This document shows positions 1 through 8,828 of a DNA stretch of 44,901 nucleotides, piece by piece. Within the stretch, counting starts at the first letter, position 1. Every line of letters begins with the position of its first letter. The notes under the pieces are model-generated. The model saw nothing but the letters and a program-made list of their open reading frames with translations. It did not search any database and was not told the DNA's origin. The DNA lies in the NCBI GenBank assembly GCA_910588255.1, contig CAJUOM010000007.1:1-44901 (forward strand), in the 5' to 3' direction. The position numbers and the translations under genes are program-made. The DNA is from an uncultured Alphaproteobacteria bacterium (GTDB lineage: Bacteria > Pseudomonadota > Alphaproteobacteria > RUG11792).

Positions 1-240
1 ACGAAATTTAGTCAAGTCGGAAGAACGAGTGGAACGAAGTGAGACTTGACGAAATCAATATAATCGTTTCTACCTTTCGGAAAATATAATACAGTATATG
101 AGTTACATAGAGGGTGCGCGGTGTGTGGTATACTCATTAATTTTACCACACGCCGCGCGCCTGAATATCCTCTATATTTCCAGTATACCTCCCACTCTTT
201 CTTTATGTCAAATCATAAATAGTCCCTTAAAGTTTTAGGG
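1..240 (-). repeat. Repeat R1, copy a (cut by the window edge)
   Basis: Read on the minus strand this copy starts with a promoter-like box: TTGACA (206-211), an 18-nt spacer and TATACT (182-187). Next comes a GC-rich hairpin with arms 113-130 and 144-161, 18 bp including two G.T pairs, apex GGTA/TACC. The multi-stem arm follows (1-100), containing GTCAAGTC and GACTTGAC as inverted repeats and the AAATCAA half of a second stem. The left end lies outside the window. Similar copies are at 5817-6168, 35256-35560 and 44687-44901. Here and in the last copy the hairpin lies directly beside the promoter box; in the other two the arm comes first. Confidence 0.8.
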
Positions 241-352
241 AATTTTCTTGATGTTTCTATTACTTATTTTATAAATACAAAAAAAATTATTGCTCTAAGA
301 TTTTTTTTGATACAATATAAACAGAAAGTTAAGTTTATTTTATGAAAAAACT

Positions 353-748
353 GTGAAAAAAATATTATTAGGAATAAGTATGCTTTCCATGTTGGGAAGT
401 GTGGGTGCTAGTGCTTCAATGGATGATAGCTTTAGGAGCTTCATTGATACATTAAATCCGCAGGAGTTAAGAGCTTATCAGGATATTATATCAGACCGGT
501 TAGCATATATCTCTAATCAAGCTATTCGAAGTAAAGTCTACGAACTTATACGGAAAAAGCTGCACGATGGACGACTTGATCTATACAATAATGAAATAGG
601 AAAGGCTGGAGCCGTTGCACTTGCTGATGCCCTGAAAACCAATACTTCTATTTCTCGACTTAATCTACAACATAATAGAATAGGAGAAGAGTTACGGAAA
701 AGATTCCGAAAAATTGTTAATGAAAAATGTATACCCTTCTTCTTTTAG
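353..748 (+). CDS. Small secreted leucine-rich-repeat protein
   Basis: 131 residues. It begins with a signal peptide (MKK, a hydrophobic stretch, then a small-residue ASA site near residue 22), so export is likely. Residues about 75-112 hold one and a half ribonuclease-inhibitor-type LRRs (LDLYNNEIG, a spacer, LNLQHNRIG). The start must be GTG, because the nearby ATG at 342 is out of frame and stops after four codons. A terminator-like hairpin follows. Arginine codons are mostly CGN, unlike the AGA-rich housekeeping genes, and the gene lies between two inverted copies of the R1 promoter box, so acquisition by transfer is an inference. A host-protein-binding role is possible but unproven; the LRR tract is very short and may be a remnant of a longer protein. 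Confidence 0.7.
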   Translation: MKKILLGISMLSMLGSVGASASMDDSFRSFIDTLNPQELRAYQDIISDRLAYISNQAIRSKVYELIRKKLHDGRLDLYNNEIGKAGAVALADALKTNTSISRLNLQHNRIGEELRKRFRKIVNEKCIPFFF

Positions 749-782
749 AGTTTCTGGATTGAAAATTCTGCTTCTAACTAAG

Positions 783-811
783 AGAGGAACGTTCGCTTGC
801 GGCGTTCTTCT
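783..811 (+). terminator. Hairpin terminator after the LRR gene
   Basis: AGAGGAACG (783-791) pairs with CGTTCTTCT (803-811) over 9 bp with one G.T, around an 11-nt loop, followed by a pyrimidine-rich run. It fits a rho-independent terminator, but it also occupies the hairpin position of an R1-like fragment on the minus strand. Confidence 0.45.
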
Positions 812-822
812 TCCTTTCCTCG

Positions 823-858
823 TGTCAAATCCTAAATAGTCCCTTAAAATTTTAGAGG
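823..858 (-). repeat. Solo R1 promoter-box repeat
   Basis: The same box as at 206-240 (AAGGGACTATTTA then GATTTGACA when read on minus), in the same orientation on the other side of the LRR gene. With the copy at 206-240 it makes a pair of direct repeats enclosing that gene. Confidence 0.65.
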
Positions 859-900
859 TTTTTTCCTGGCTTTACAAAAACTTTTGCTAGCTTCTGAAAA

Positions 901-2820
901 CTATAATATCTTGACGCAACTTTTGGGTAAATCTCGAAGAAATCTTGACGGTGTGGTATAATTCATATTATAAGATCCATACATATTTCGTTTATTACAA
1001 AACGTTAAGTAAGCTTCTTTTTTTGCCCTTGTGATTGCTACATAGCATAGTCTTCTTTCTTCTTCAACTCCCAGATTTCCTTTTTCAACAACGGATCTTT
1101 GATGAGGGAGTATGTTCTCTTCAAATCCGGGAATGAATACTGTGTGATATTCAAGACCTTTTGCGGCATGAATTGTTGAGATAGTTACCTTGTCATAGCT
1201 TCCAGAATCAGCATTATCCAAAACTAAACTTATATAATCCAAAAATTCATTAATACTATCAAATTCATGAAGGGCGTTTATCAATTCGTCTAAAGACTCT
1301 AGTCTTGCTTCATTTTCAATATTTTTTGATTCTTTAAGCATGTCTATATATCCTGAATCTATTAATATCTTTTGCATAAGTTCAGGTGGGGAAAGAATTT
1401 CTAATTCGTTTTTCCAATAATTTAACTTTTCGAAAAATTCAGTTAATTTTATTGATACATTACCTTTTGTCAATTCAGCAAATTTTTTTGCAGCCATTGG
1501 AATTGAGATGAATTCTTCTTTCGATATAGCATAAAATTTATTAATAGTAGTTGGTCCAATTCCTCTTTTCGGAAGATTTATAATTCTCTCAAAAGCTATG
1601 CCGTCATTTATATTTACCGCCAACTTCAAATAAGCAACAGCATCTTTAATTTCTTTCCGTTCATAGAATTTTATACCTCCTATGACCGTATAAGGAATTC
1701 CACAAGCAAGCATTCTCTCTTCGAAAACGCGTGTTTGGAAAGCACCTCTGACTAAAATTGCCATATCATTAAAACTTATACCATTTTTCCTTTTGTTTTC
1801 AATTAGCGTTGCGATAAAATGTGATTCACTGACAGGATCCGGAAGGGCTTTAACAATAACAGGCAATCCAGTTACTTCTTCTGTCCAAAAATCTTTTTTC
1901 ATACGTAAAGAGTTATTTGAAATCAATCCACTTGCCGCTTTTATGATATTTTTTGTAGAACGATAATTTTGTCCTAATCTGATAATTTTTGCATTTTTAA
2001 AATCCTGGTCAAATTTTAATATATTTCCAACTTCAGCCCCTCGCCATCCATAAATAGATTGATCGTCATCTCCCACACAGCATAAATTCCCATGACTCAT
2101 TGACAAAAGTTTCAACCAAATATATTGCGCAATATTGGTATCCTGATATTCGTCTACCATTATATATTTGAATTTATTTTGATATCTTTCTAGTATTTCA
2201 GAACTCTGTTTTAATAAATCAATTGAAATTTTCAAAATATCACCAAAATCAATTGCATCAAGTGAAGTTAGCATATCTTGATATGGCAAGTATAATCCTG
2301 CAGCTGTGTTTTCAACAGTAAATCTTTGTGTTATTTTTCTTGCCTCTTCGGGAGATTTATATTGATCTTTCCAACGGTTGATATAATATGCCAGTTGTTT
2401 TGGTGTATTTTTTTTGTCATCTATGTTAAATTCTTTTATTAGTTTTTTGATTAACCTTAATTGATCATCTGCATCTATTATTGAAAATCCAGAGCTTCTC
2501 TGAAATTTTTCATGAAAAGGTCTAATCATTCTTAAAGCTAATGAATGAAATGTTCCAATCCATAAATTTCCTGGATTAAACCCAAAATCTTGATTTAAAA
2601 GATTAAGAGCGCGTTCTTTCATTTCTTTAGCCGCTTTGTTCGTAAACGTCACGGCTAATATTTCGTTTATATTACACAATTCTGTTTGAACTATATAAGC
2701 AATTCTCGATGTTAAAACTTTTGTTTTTCCAGTTCCCGCTCCAGCTAAAACAAGAACAGGCCCATCTGTTGTTTCAACAGCTTCTCGTTGCTCTTTATTT
2801 AAAATTGATAAATCAAACAC
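901..2820 (-). CDS. uvrD: UvrD/PcrA/Rep-family superfamily 1A DNA helicase
   Basis: 639-residue ATP-dependent 3'-5' helicase, expected to act in nucleotide excision and mismatch repair and in removing blocks to replication forks. Visible motifs are the Q motif (LNKEQREAV, residues 8-16), Walker A AGAGTGKT (26-33), Walker B VDEYQDTN, motif III DDQSIYGWRGA, motif IV QNYRST, motif V TIHAAKGLEY and motif VI EERRLCYVAITRAKK. It is shorter than typical UvrD (about 720 residues) because the C-terminal tail ends soon after motif VI, so Rep or PcrA naming is equally fair. The start is GTG with a weak ribosome site. It is a single gene facing away from gyrB. Confidence 0.95.
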   Translation of the reverse strand: MFDLSILNKEQREAVETTDGPVLVLAGAGTGKTKVLTSRIAYIVQTELCNINEILAVTFTNKAAKEMKERALNLLNQDFGFNPGNLWIGTFHSLALRMIRPFHEKFQRSSGFSIIDADDQLRLIKKLIKEFNIDDKKNTPKQLAYYINRWKDQYKSPEEARKITQRFTVENTAAGLYLPYQDMLTSLDAIDFGDILKISIDLLKQSSEILERYQNKFKYIMVDEYQDTNIAQYIWLKLLSMSHGNLCCVGDDDQSIYGWRGAEVGNILKFDQDFKNAKIIRLGQNYRSTKNIIKAASGLISNNSLRMKKDFWTEEVTGLPVIVKALPDPVSESHFIATLIENKRKNGISFNDMAILVRGAFQTRVFEERMLACGIPYTVIGGIKFYERKEIKDAVAYLKLAVNINDGIAFERIINLPKRGIGPTTINKFYAISKEEFISIPMAAKKFAELTKGNVSIKLTEFFEKLNYWKNELEILSPPELMQKILIDSGYIDMLKESKNIENEARLESLDELINALHEFDSINEFLDYISLVLDNADSGSYDKVTISTIHAAKGLEYHTVFIPGFEENILPHQRSVVEKGNLGVEEERRLCYVAITRAKKEAYLTFCNKRNMYGSYNMNYTTPSRFLRDLPKSCVKIL

Positions 2821-3006
2821 GCTTGATTATAGAAACGGGGATTAATATAATATTATTTTAACATGCTTTATTAAATTTAGCAATTCCGCCATCCTTATAT
2901 CCCCACAAAATAAATAATAGGGCGAATTTAAAAAATTCACTCTCCATAACCGACACAAAGAACTCCTTCAAAAATACCTTCCAACTTGTGTAATAGATAT
3001 TTTAAG

Positions 3007-3170
3007 TTAGCCCCTAGACATATCGTAAATGGGACACAATTTGCGCGAAGTATTATATAAATATAAACGTGGTACGATACGTGAATTACAAATAGATCTC
3101 ACTGAATAATATTATTGATACCGAGGGGAGAGAGTCCCCAACGCTTTCCTCAGAGATAGAAAATTCTTTA
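3007..3170 (+). repeat. Repeat R2, copy A (diverged)
   Basis: The block TAGACATATCG, then CACAATTTGCG, then CGTGAATTA matches the R2 copy at 36570-36712 with many changes. It contains a short open stretch from ATG 3029 (MGHNLREVLYKYKRGTIREL, then a stop within seven codons). The plus frame from 3119 to about 3304 is also open but has no start codon. It fills most of the 515-bp gap between uvrD and gyrB. It may be an ancient gene fragment; no family is recognised. Confidence 0.5.
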
Positions 3171-3226
3171 ATGAGAAGAGCTCTAAACTTATTGAGCCTT
3201 TCGAGGATTCTCTTGGAATCAATTAC

Positions 3227-3255
3227 TTCACTTTTTTAATAGGCTCTGGTATAAT
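3227..3255 (+). promoter_or_regulatory. Candidate gyrB promoter
   Basis: TTCACT (3227-3232), a 17-nt spacer and TATAAT (3250-3255), about 80 bp upstream of the gyrB ATG. The -10 is perfect and the -35 matches 4 of 6. Confidence 0.45.
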
Positions 3256-3335
3256 AGTAATGATAGAGATCACATACTCATGCATTTGATTATTTATCTA
3301 TAAAGTTATTTAAAAATATTTTAGGGTGATTATTA

Positions 3336-5741
3336 ATGAATACAAATTATACCGCTGATTCTATAAAAGTACTAAAAGGACTGGATGCTGTTAGAAAACG
3401 TCCTGGAATGTATATAGGTGATACAGATGACGGAACAGGTTTGCATCACTTGGTATATGAAGTTGTTGATAACGCTATAGATGAGTCTCTTGCTGGATAT
3501 TGTGATAACATAGTAATATCAATTGAAAATGATGGTTTTGTTTCTGTTGTTGATAATGGTCGAGGGATACCAGTTGATATACACAAAGAAATGGGAGTTT
3601 CCGCAGCAGAAGTCATTATGACTCAATTACATGCAGGAGGAAAATTCGATCAAAACTCTTATAAGGTTTCAGGAGGATTACATGGGGTCGGCGTTTCTGT
3701 TGTCAATGCTTTATCTGAAGTTTTAGAACTGACAATTTGGAAAGAACACAAGAAATACTTTATGGTTTTCAATCATGGAATTACTCAAGCTCCTTTGAAA
3801 TTGGTATCAGAAAATGAAGAAACAGAATCTGGAACTATGGTCAGATTCAAACCTGATTCAAACATTTTCAAAATTACAAAATTTGACAGACCTACAATTG
3901 AACGTAGAATTCGTGAATTAGCGTTTCTAAACTCTGGAGTTAGAATAAATATCGTTGATGAAAGGCCTGAATCTCCTTACAAAAATGAGTTGTATTATGA
4001 AGGGGGACTTGAAGCTTTTGTAAAATATATTGATTCAGGAAAAAATGTTCTTCATTCGAAAATTATTACCGCAGATAATTCAAATGAGAATCCAGATATA
4101 GTTGTTCAAATAGCAATGGAATGGACAGATAGCTATCATGAAAACATACTTTGTTTCACTAACAACATCCCACAATCAGATGGAGGAACTCATCTTGCTG
4201 GATTTAAAGCTGCCTTAACAAGAGTTGTCACAAATTATCTAACAAATAATCCAATAAAAAATGGGAAAAAAGACTTGAAAAGCTCAATCACAGGAGATGA
4301 TATTAGAGAAGGATTAACTTGTGTTCTTTCAGTAAAAGTTCCTGATCCAAAATTTTCTTCTCAAACAAAAGATAAATTAGTTTCATCTGAAGTTCGTCCT
4401 GTTGTCGAATCTGCAATCAATGATGCTGTTTCTGCTTGGCTTGAGGAAAACCCAACAATGGCAAAATCTATACTAGATAAAGTATTAGAAGCAGTTGCCG
4501 CACGAGAAGCCGCGAGAAAAGCCAGAGAATTAACAAGAAGAAAAGGATCACTTGATGTTGCTTCTCTTCCAGGAAAACTAGCCGATTGTTCAGAAAAGGA
4601 TCCAGCCCTCAGCGAAATGTTTATTGTTGAGGGAGAATCCGCTGGTGGCTCTGCTAAGATGGGAAGAGACAGGAAAACTCAAGCTATATTAGCTCTTAGA
4701 GGGAAAATTCTGAACGTCGAAAAAGCAAGATTTGATAAAATGATATCTTCGGAAGCAGTTGGAACACTAATAACTGCTATTGGAACTGGTATTGGAAAGG
4801 AAGACTTCGATATAGATAAAGCCAGATATCATAAGATAGTAATCATGACTGATGCTGATGTCGACGGAAGCCATATTAGAACTCTACTCTTAACTTTCTT
4901 CTATAGGCATATGAAACCTATTATCGACAAAGGGTATCTCTATATAGCACAACCTCCTCTTTATAAGGTTAAAAAAGGGAACTCTGTTGTTTATATAAAG
5001 GATGAAAAAGAATTCGAAGAATACCTTTTGAATGAAGCAATCAAAGATGCGTTAATGACACTTTCAGATGGAGAAAGTATTAGAGATCAAGATTTAAAAC
5101 ATGTTATTGAAACTTCAATTAATGTTAGTCATTCTATAGAATCTTTAACTCCATATGTTAACAATCCAAAGATTATTGAAAAACTTCTATTAAGTGGTTG
5201 CCTTATTGAGCAATCTGAGAGAAATACTGTGATCTTAAAAAAATATCTAGAAGAAATGAAAACCGAGGAATATTCATATGACACTAATATTAACAACGGT
5301 ATTTTGGAAATCGTTGTTAACTCCTTTGGCTCTCATGAAATTATTACAATTGGATCAGATTTCTTGAATTTACCTGAAGTAAAATCATTGAATCGTCTTC
5401 AAGAAAAATTATATTCCATGTTTAATAGACCTGCAAAATTAGAATTGGGATCAGGAAAAGATATAAGTGAAATCGATGGGCCTATTGCTCTTTCTGAAAA
5501 AATTTTGGAATTCGGAAGAAAAGGATTAGCAATAAACAGATATAAAGGTCTCGGTGAAATGAATGCAGATCAACTTTGGGAAACTACTTTGGATCCCGCT
5601 TCAAGAACTTTGCTTCAAGTTAAGATGACACAAGCTGAAGAAGCTGATAAAATATTTTCCGTACTCATGGGTGATTTAGTGGAACCTAGACGAGAATTTA
5701 TCCAAAGGAATGCTGAAAAAGTGAAAAATTTGGATGTTTAA
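3336..5741 (+). CDS. gyrB: DNA gyrase subunit B
   Basis: 801-residue ATPase subunit of DNA gyrase, which introduces negative supercoils together with GyrA (not in this window). The GHKL ATPase domain shows VYEVVDNAIDE, DNGRGIP and GGLHGVGVSVVNALS near residues 40-125. The transducer follows. The TOPRIM domain has EMFIVEGESAGGSAK and MTDADVDGSHIRTLLLTFF, and the C-terminal part has AINRYKGLGEMN. Length is normal and the gene is intact. The ATG has GGGTG a short distance upstream. It is monocistronic, with a candidate promoter at 3227-3255 and a terminator at 5802-5840. Confidence 0.98.
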   Translation: MNTNYTADSIKVLKGLDAVRKRPGMYIGDTDDGTGLHHLVYEVVDNAIDESLAGYCDNIVISIENDGFVSVVDNGRGIPVDIHKEMGVSAAEVIMTQLHAGGKFDQNSYKVSGGLHGVGVSVVNALSEVLELTIWKEHKKYFMVFNHGITQAPLKLVSENEETESGTMVRFKPDSNIFKITKFDRPTIERRIRELAFLNSGVRINIVDERPESPYKNELYYEGGLEAFVKYIDSGKNVLHSKIITADNSNENPDIVVQIAMEWTDSYHENILCFTNNIPQSDGGTHLAGFKAALTRVVTNYLTNNPIKNGKKDLKSSITGDDIREGLTCVLSVKVPDPKFSSQTKDKLVSSEVRPVVESAINDAVSAWLEENPTMAKSILDKVLEAVAAREAARKARELTRRKGSLDVASLPGKLADCSEKDPALSEMFIVEGESAGGSAKMGRDRKTQAILALRGKILNVEKARFDKMISSEAVGTLITAIGTGIGKEDFDIDKARYHKIVIMTDADVDGSHIRTLLLTFFYRHMKPIIDKGYLYIAQPPLYKVKKGNSVVYIKDEKEFEEYLLNEAIKDALMTLSDGESIRDQDLKHVIETSINVSHSIESLTPYVNNPKIIEKLLLSGCLIEQSERNTVILKKYLEEMKTEEYSYDTNINNGILEIVVNSFGSHEIITIGSDFLNLPEVKSLNRLQEKLYSMFNRPAKLELGSGKDISEIDGPIALSEKILEFGRKGLAINRYKGLGEMNADQLWETTLDPASRTLLQVKMTQAEEADKIFSVLMGDLVEPRREFIQRNAEKVKNLDV

Positions 5742-5801
5742 AACTGTAACGGATTATGGAAATTGACAAACATATTGATAATAATATGATAATTTGAAAC
5801 G

Positions 5802-5840
5802 AAGTCCCATCAAAATACCTAAAATTTTATGGGACTTTTT
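5802..5840 (+). terminator. gyrB terminator built partly from R1 sequence
   Basis: AAGTCCCAT (5802-5810) pairs perfectly with ATGGGACTT (5829-5837) across an 18-nt AT-rich loop, followed by further T residues. The right arm belongs to the conserved R1 edge box (TAAAATTTTATGGGAC), whereas the left arm is absent upstream of the other R1 copies. Confidence 0.6.
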
Positions 5841-6168
5841 ATGATTTGACTTTAGGGAAGAGTAGTGGCTATCCTGAAATTGAGGACGCTAAGTTGTGTT
5901 CACTAATTTAACTATATATTATTTTTTCGAAAGGAACGAGGAGATAGGAATTGATTTACGAAATTTAGTCAAGTCCGAAGAACGAGAGAAACGAAGTGTG
6001 ACTTGATGAATCGATACAATCGTTTCCGCCTTTCGAAAATATATAATATAGAGTGTGAGGAACACATAGACGCGCGGCGTGGTACCCTTAATATTATACC
6101 ACGCCGCGCGTCCTCTCAAAAAACTAATATTAAACCGTTTTGAGAACTATAGATGAAGTTGTTACTCT
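5818..6168 (+). repeat. Repeat R1, copy b (full form, promoter-arm-hairpin-tail)
   Basis: Order on plus: edge box (5818-5840); promoter-like TTGACT-18-TATCCT (5846-5875); arm with outer stem TTTTCGAAAGG (5924-5934) and CCTTTCGAAAA (6029-6039), a perfect 11 bp, and inner stem GTCAAGT/ACTTGAT; GC-rich hairpin with perfect 16-bp arms 6069-6084 and 6097-6112 (apex GGTA/TACC, 12-nt loop); tail AAACCGTTTTGAGAACTATA onward (6132-6168). The tail recurs at 44865-44901 with one change in 37 positions. A 66-codon minus-strand reading frame inside this copy is an artefact of the palindromes. Confidence 0.85.
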
Positions 6169-6269
6169 GCTATAGTGTTTCAAGACATAGTCAATTTACC
6201 GCAACAGAAGTATTTCGAATGAAAGAGCGAAATAATGTTGATCTTTAATAAAAAGAGTAACTGCATGAA

Positions 6270-6339
6270 GCGTGAATTAGAAAGATGGCCTCACCGGAAA
6301 ACTTCATTGACACCGCAGTGGTACCTATAGCGCTTTCGG
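6270..6339 (+). repeat. Repeat R2, copy B
   Basis: About 70 bp, nearly identical to 36633-36702 (two differences), containing AAAGATGGCCTCACCGG and ATAGCGCTTTCGG. One frame reads KRELERWPHRKTSLTPQ and then stops; the neighbouring frame is also open from the internal ATG. It lies about 100 bp after the R1b tail. The interval between has a short reading frame (ATG 6153 to TAA 6249, about 32 codons, including RHSQFTATEVF) that could be a decayed helix-turn-helix of a transposase, but this is only a guess. No other gene is visible in the 5742-6429 gap. Confidence 0.7.
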
Positions 6340-6429
6340 AAGATATATTGATAACAGTATATTTGTCAATCCCACTTTATGAACTTTCTTGTGTGATTTT
6401 GATATTTTTTATATACTGTATTTGTTCTT

Positions 6430-8274
6430 TTGATTTTGATAACTTCATTGGAAAAATTAAGTGAAATTATAAAAACAATAAAATCTGCCGCAAATGATGC
6501 TGGTATGAAGCCTGGAGTTTATAAAATGATAAATTCTAAAGGGACAATAATATATGTTGGAAAAGCAAAGCACTTAAAAAACCGTTTGATTTCATATTCA
6601 AGATTTGATCAACTTCCTAACAGAACCAAAATGATGGTTTCAAATATTCATAGAATCGAATTTATCCTAGTTAACTCCGAACTCGAAGCTTTGCTTTTAG
6701 AAAGTAATTTAATAAAACAGTTTAAACCATTTTATAACGTACTCTTAAAAGATGACAAAACATTTCCTTATATCGTCTTAGATATGGATCATGATTTTCC
6801 AAGAATATTCAAATACAGAACTTTAAAACCTAAAGGGAAAAACTTCTTTGGCCCATATCCTTCCATAGCCTCATTAGATGAAACTATAAAAATAATTCAA
6901 AAAGCTTTTCTCTTAAGAAACTGTACGGATAATTATTTTTCTCAAAGACAACGTCCTTGCTTGCAATATTTCATAAAACGTTGTTCTGCTCCTTGTGTAA
7001 ACAAAATTAATAAAGAATCATATGCAAAAAATGTAATTTTAGCAAAAGATTTATTGTTTGGAAAAGATGAAACAGCACGAGAACAATTAATAAAACAAAT
7101 GAATGAAGCTGCCGATAACTTAGATTTTGAAAAAGCTGCTTCTTTGAGAGATAGAATAAAAGCAGTTTCAGAAATACAATCGAAACAATATATTCAAATT
7201 GATGATTTAAATTCAAAAGATTTTCTTGCTATTGCAAAAGATTTGGATAATGTTGTGATTGCAATAACATTTTTTCGAGCGGGAAGAAATGTTGGGACAG
7301 AAACTTTCATACTGAGTAACAGTATTGAAACAGATGATACTGATATTATTGAATCTTTCATATTGCAATTTTATAAAGACACAATCCCACCATCTGAAAT
7401 TATTACTGAACTGGAATTAAAAAATGAAACCGCAATTTGTGAGTTTCTAAAATTAAAAAATGAAAGTAATGTGAAATTTAGTATCGCAAAACGAGGAGTT
7501 TATAAGCGTATATTAGATTCCTGCTATGCTAATGCGAAAATGAGATTAAAGAGAGAAAATCATAATCAATATACTTCACAAATTGATGAATTGAAAAAAA
7601 TACTTAATATTTCTAAAATAAATAGGATAGAAACTTATGATAACAGTCACCTTCAAGGAACAAACGCATGTGGAATAATGGTTGTTTTTGAAAATGGTTC
7701 ATTGCAAAAAAATAAATCTAGAAAATTTAATATAGATTCAAAAATAGCTAATGGAGGTGATGATTTTGAAATGATGAAATTTTCATTGAAAAAAAGATTT
7801 AATTCAAAACATATTCCTGAAATTCCAGATTTATTAATAATAGATGGCGGGAAATCGCAAGTTAACGCAGCTATGGAAATCAGAGATAAATTTAATCTAC
7901 AAAATAAAGTGACCATACTTGGAATTGCTAAACAAAATGACAGAAAAATTGGAGATGAAAAACTGGTTTTTGAAGACGGAAGTGAAAAAACTCTAGGCCA
8001 CGAAAGTTCTTTGTTATCCTTTTTAATTATGCTTAGAAATGAAGCTCACAGAACAGCTATCACATTTCATCGAAAAAAACGCCAAAAAACTTTAATCCAG
8101 TCAGAATTAGATGATGTCCCTTTTATTGGAAAGTCAAGAAAAAAATTACTTCTTGAATATTTCGGATCATTAGATTTTATAAAAAATGCTTCTATTGACG
8201 CCTTAAAAATGGTAAAAGGTATTGATAGGAAGACAGCTGAGTCAATTTATAATTATTTCAGGGAGAAAAAATGA
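6430..8274 (+). CDS. uvrC: Excinuclease ABC subunit C
   Basis: 614-residue nuclease subunit of the UvrABC excinuclease, which makes both incisions around bulky DNA lesions. The N-terminal GIY-YIG domain has GVYKMINSKGTIIYVGKAKHL. The UVR (UvrB-binding) motif lies near residues 217-250 (NLDFEKAASLRDRIKAV). The RNase H-like C-terminal nuclease has IETYDNSHLQGT and LLIIDGGKSQ, and helix-hairpin-helix motifs end the protein (DDVPFIGKSRKKLL, VKGIDRKTAESI). The start must be TTG, as no ATG precedes the GIY-YIG domain except one inside it. The stop overlaps the pgsA start (ATGA), so translation is coupled. Confidence 0.95.
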   Translation: MILITSLEKLSEIIKTIKSAANDAGMKPGVYKMINSKGTIIYVGKAKHLKNRLISYSRFDQLPNRTKMMVSNIHRIEFILVNSELEALLLESNLIKQFKPFYNVLLKDDKTFPYIVLDMDHDFPRIFKYRTLKPKGKNFFGPYPSIASLDETIKIIQKAFLLRNCTDNYFSQRQRPCLQYFIKRCSAPCVNKINKESYAKNVILAKDLLFGKDETAREQLIKQMNEAADNLDFEKAASLRDRIKAVSEIQSKQYIQIDDLNSKDFLAIAKDLDNVVIAITFFRAGRNVGTETFILSNSIETDDTDIIESFILQFYKDTIPPSEIITELELKNETAICEFLKLKNESNVKFSIAKRGVYKRILDSCYANAKMRLKRENHNQYTSQIDELKKILNISKINRIETYDNSHLQGTNACGIMVVFENGSLQKNKSRKFNIDSKIANGGDDFEMMKFSLKKRFNSKHIPEIPDLLIIDGGKSQVNAAMEIRDKFNLQNKVTILGIAKQNDRKIGDEKLVFEDGSEKTLGHESSLLSFLIMLRNEAHRTAITFHRKKRQKTLIQSELDDVPFIGKSRKKLLLEYFGSLDFIKNASIDALKMVKGIDRKTAESIYNYFREKK

Positions 8275-8828
8275 ATAAACTTTTCAATATTCCAAATATT
8301 CTGACGCTTTCAAGAATTTTTCTATTACCGTTTTTTGTAGGGTGCTTTTTCATAAATTCAAAATTTGGGTTGATTTTCGCTTTAATAATATTTGTATTTT
8401 GTTGTATCACGGATTATTTTGATGGATATTATGCAAGAACATACAAACAAACAACGAAAATCGGACAAATGCTGGATCCTTTAGCTGATAAAATTCTTGT
8501 TTCAATAACAATTCTTTTCATAGTCGGACTAGAAATGGTTTCTGTTTATACAATAATTCCTGCAGCCATAATACTTTGTCGCGAAATAATTATCTCAGGA
8601 GTCAGAGATGCAACAGAATTTTCTGGAAAGAATTTCAAAACTTCTTATTTATCAAAATGCAAAACAGCAACTCAAATGATTTCTCTCTCCTTAATAATGT
8701 TATCAAATATTTTGAATTCTAATGTCTTACTAAAATGTGGAGAGGCGATGTTTTGGATTTCCGCAATCATCGCCATTATATCAGGAATTATTTATTGTAA
8801 GCTTCATTTATTTAAAAAATCATCCTGA
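8271..8828 (+). CDS. pgsA: CDP-diacylglycerol-glycerol-3-phosphate 3-phosphatidyltransferase
   Basis: 185-residue inner-membrane enzyme that makes phosphatidylglycerol phosphate from CDP-diacylglycerol and glycerol 3-phosphate. The CDP-alcohol phosphotransferase signature is complete: D-G-x2-A-R-x8-G-x3-D-x3-D, seen as DGYYAR, then G, D and D in GQMLDPLAD. About five membrane helices are apparent. The start codon overlaps the uvrC stop by 4 bp, the usual alphaproteobacterial uvrC-pgsA pairing. The 3' end overlaps the convergent 8820-11456 gene by 9 bp. Confidence 0.95.
   Translation: MNKLFNIPNILTLSRIFLLPFFVGCFFINSKFGLIFALIIFVFCCITDYFDGYYARTYKQTTKIGQMLDPLADKILVSITILFIVGLEMVSVYTIIPAAIILCREIIISGVRDATEFSGKNFKTSYLSKCKTATQMISLSLIMLSNILNSNVLLKCGEAMFWISAIIAIISGIIYCKLHLFKKSS

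Noticed and set aside
5919..6119. 66-codon minus-strand frame
   Set aside because: It lies wholly inside R1b and is created by its palindromic stems; no ribosome site.
6153..6260. Helix-turn-helix of an IS630-type transposase
   Set aside because: RHSQFTATEVF is suggestive but the frame is short and broken; kept only as a remark under R2 copy B.
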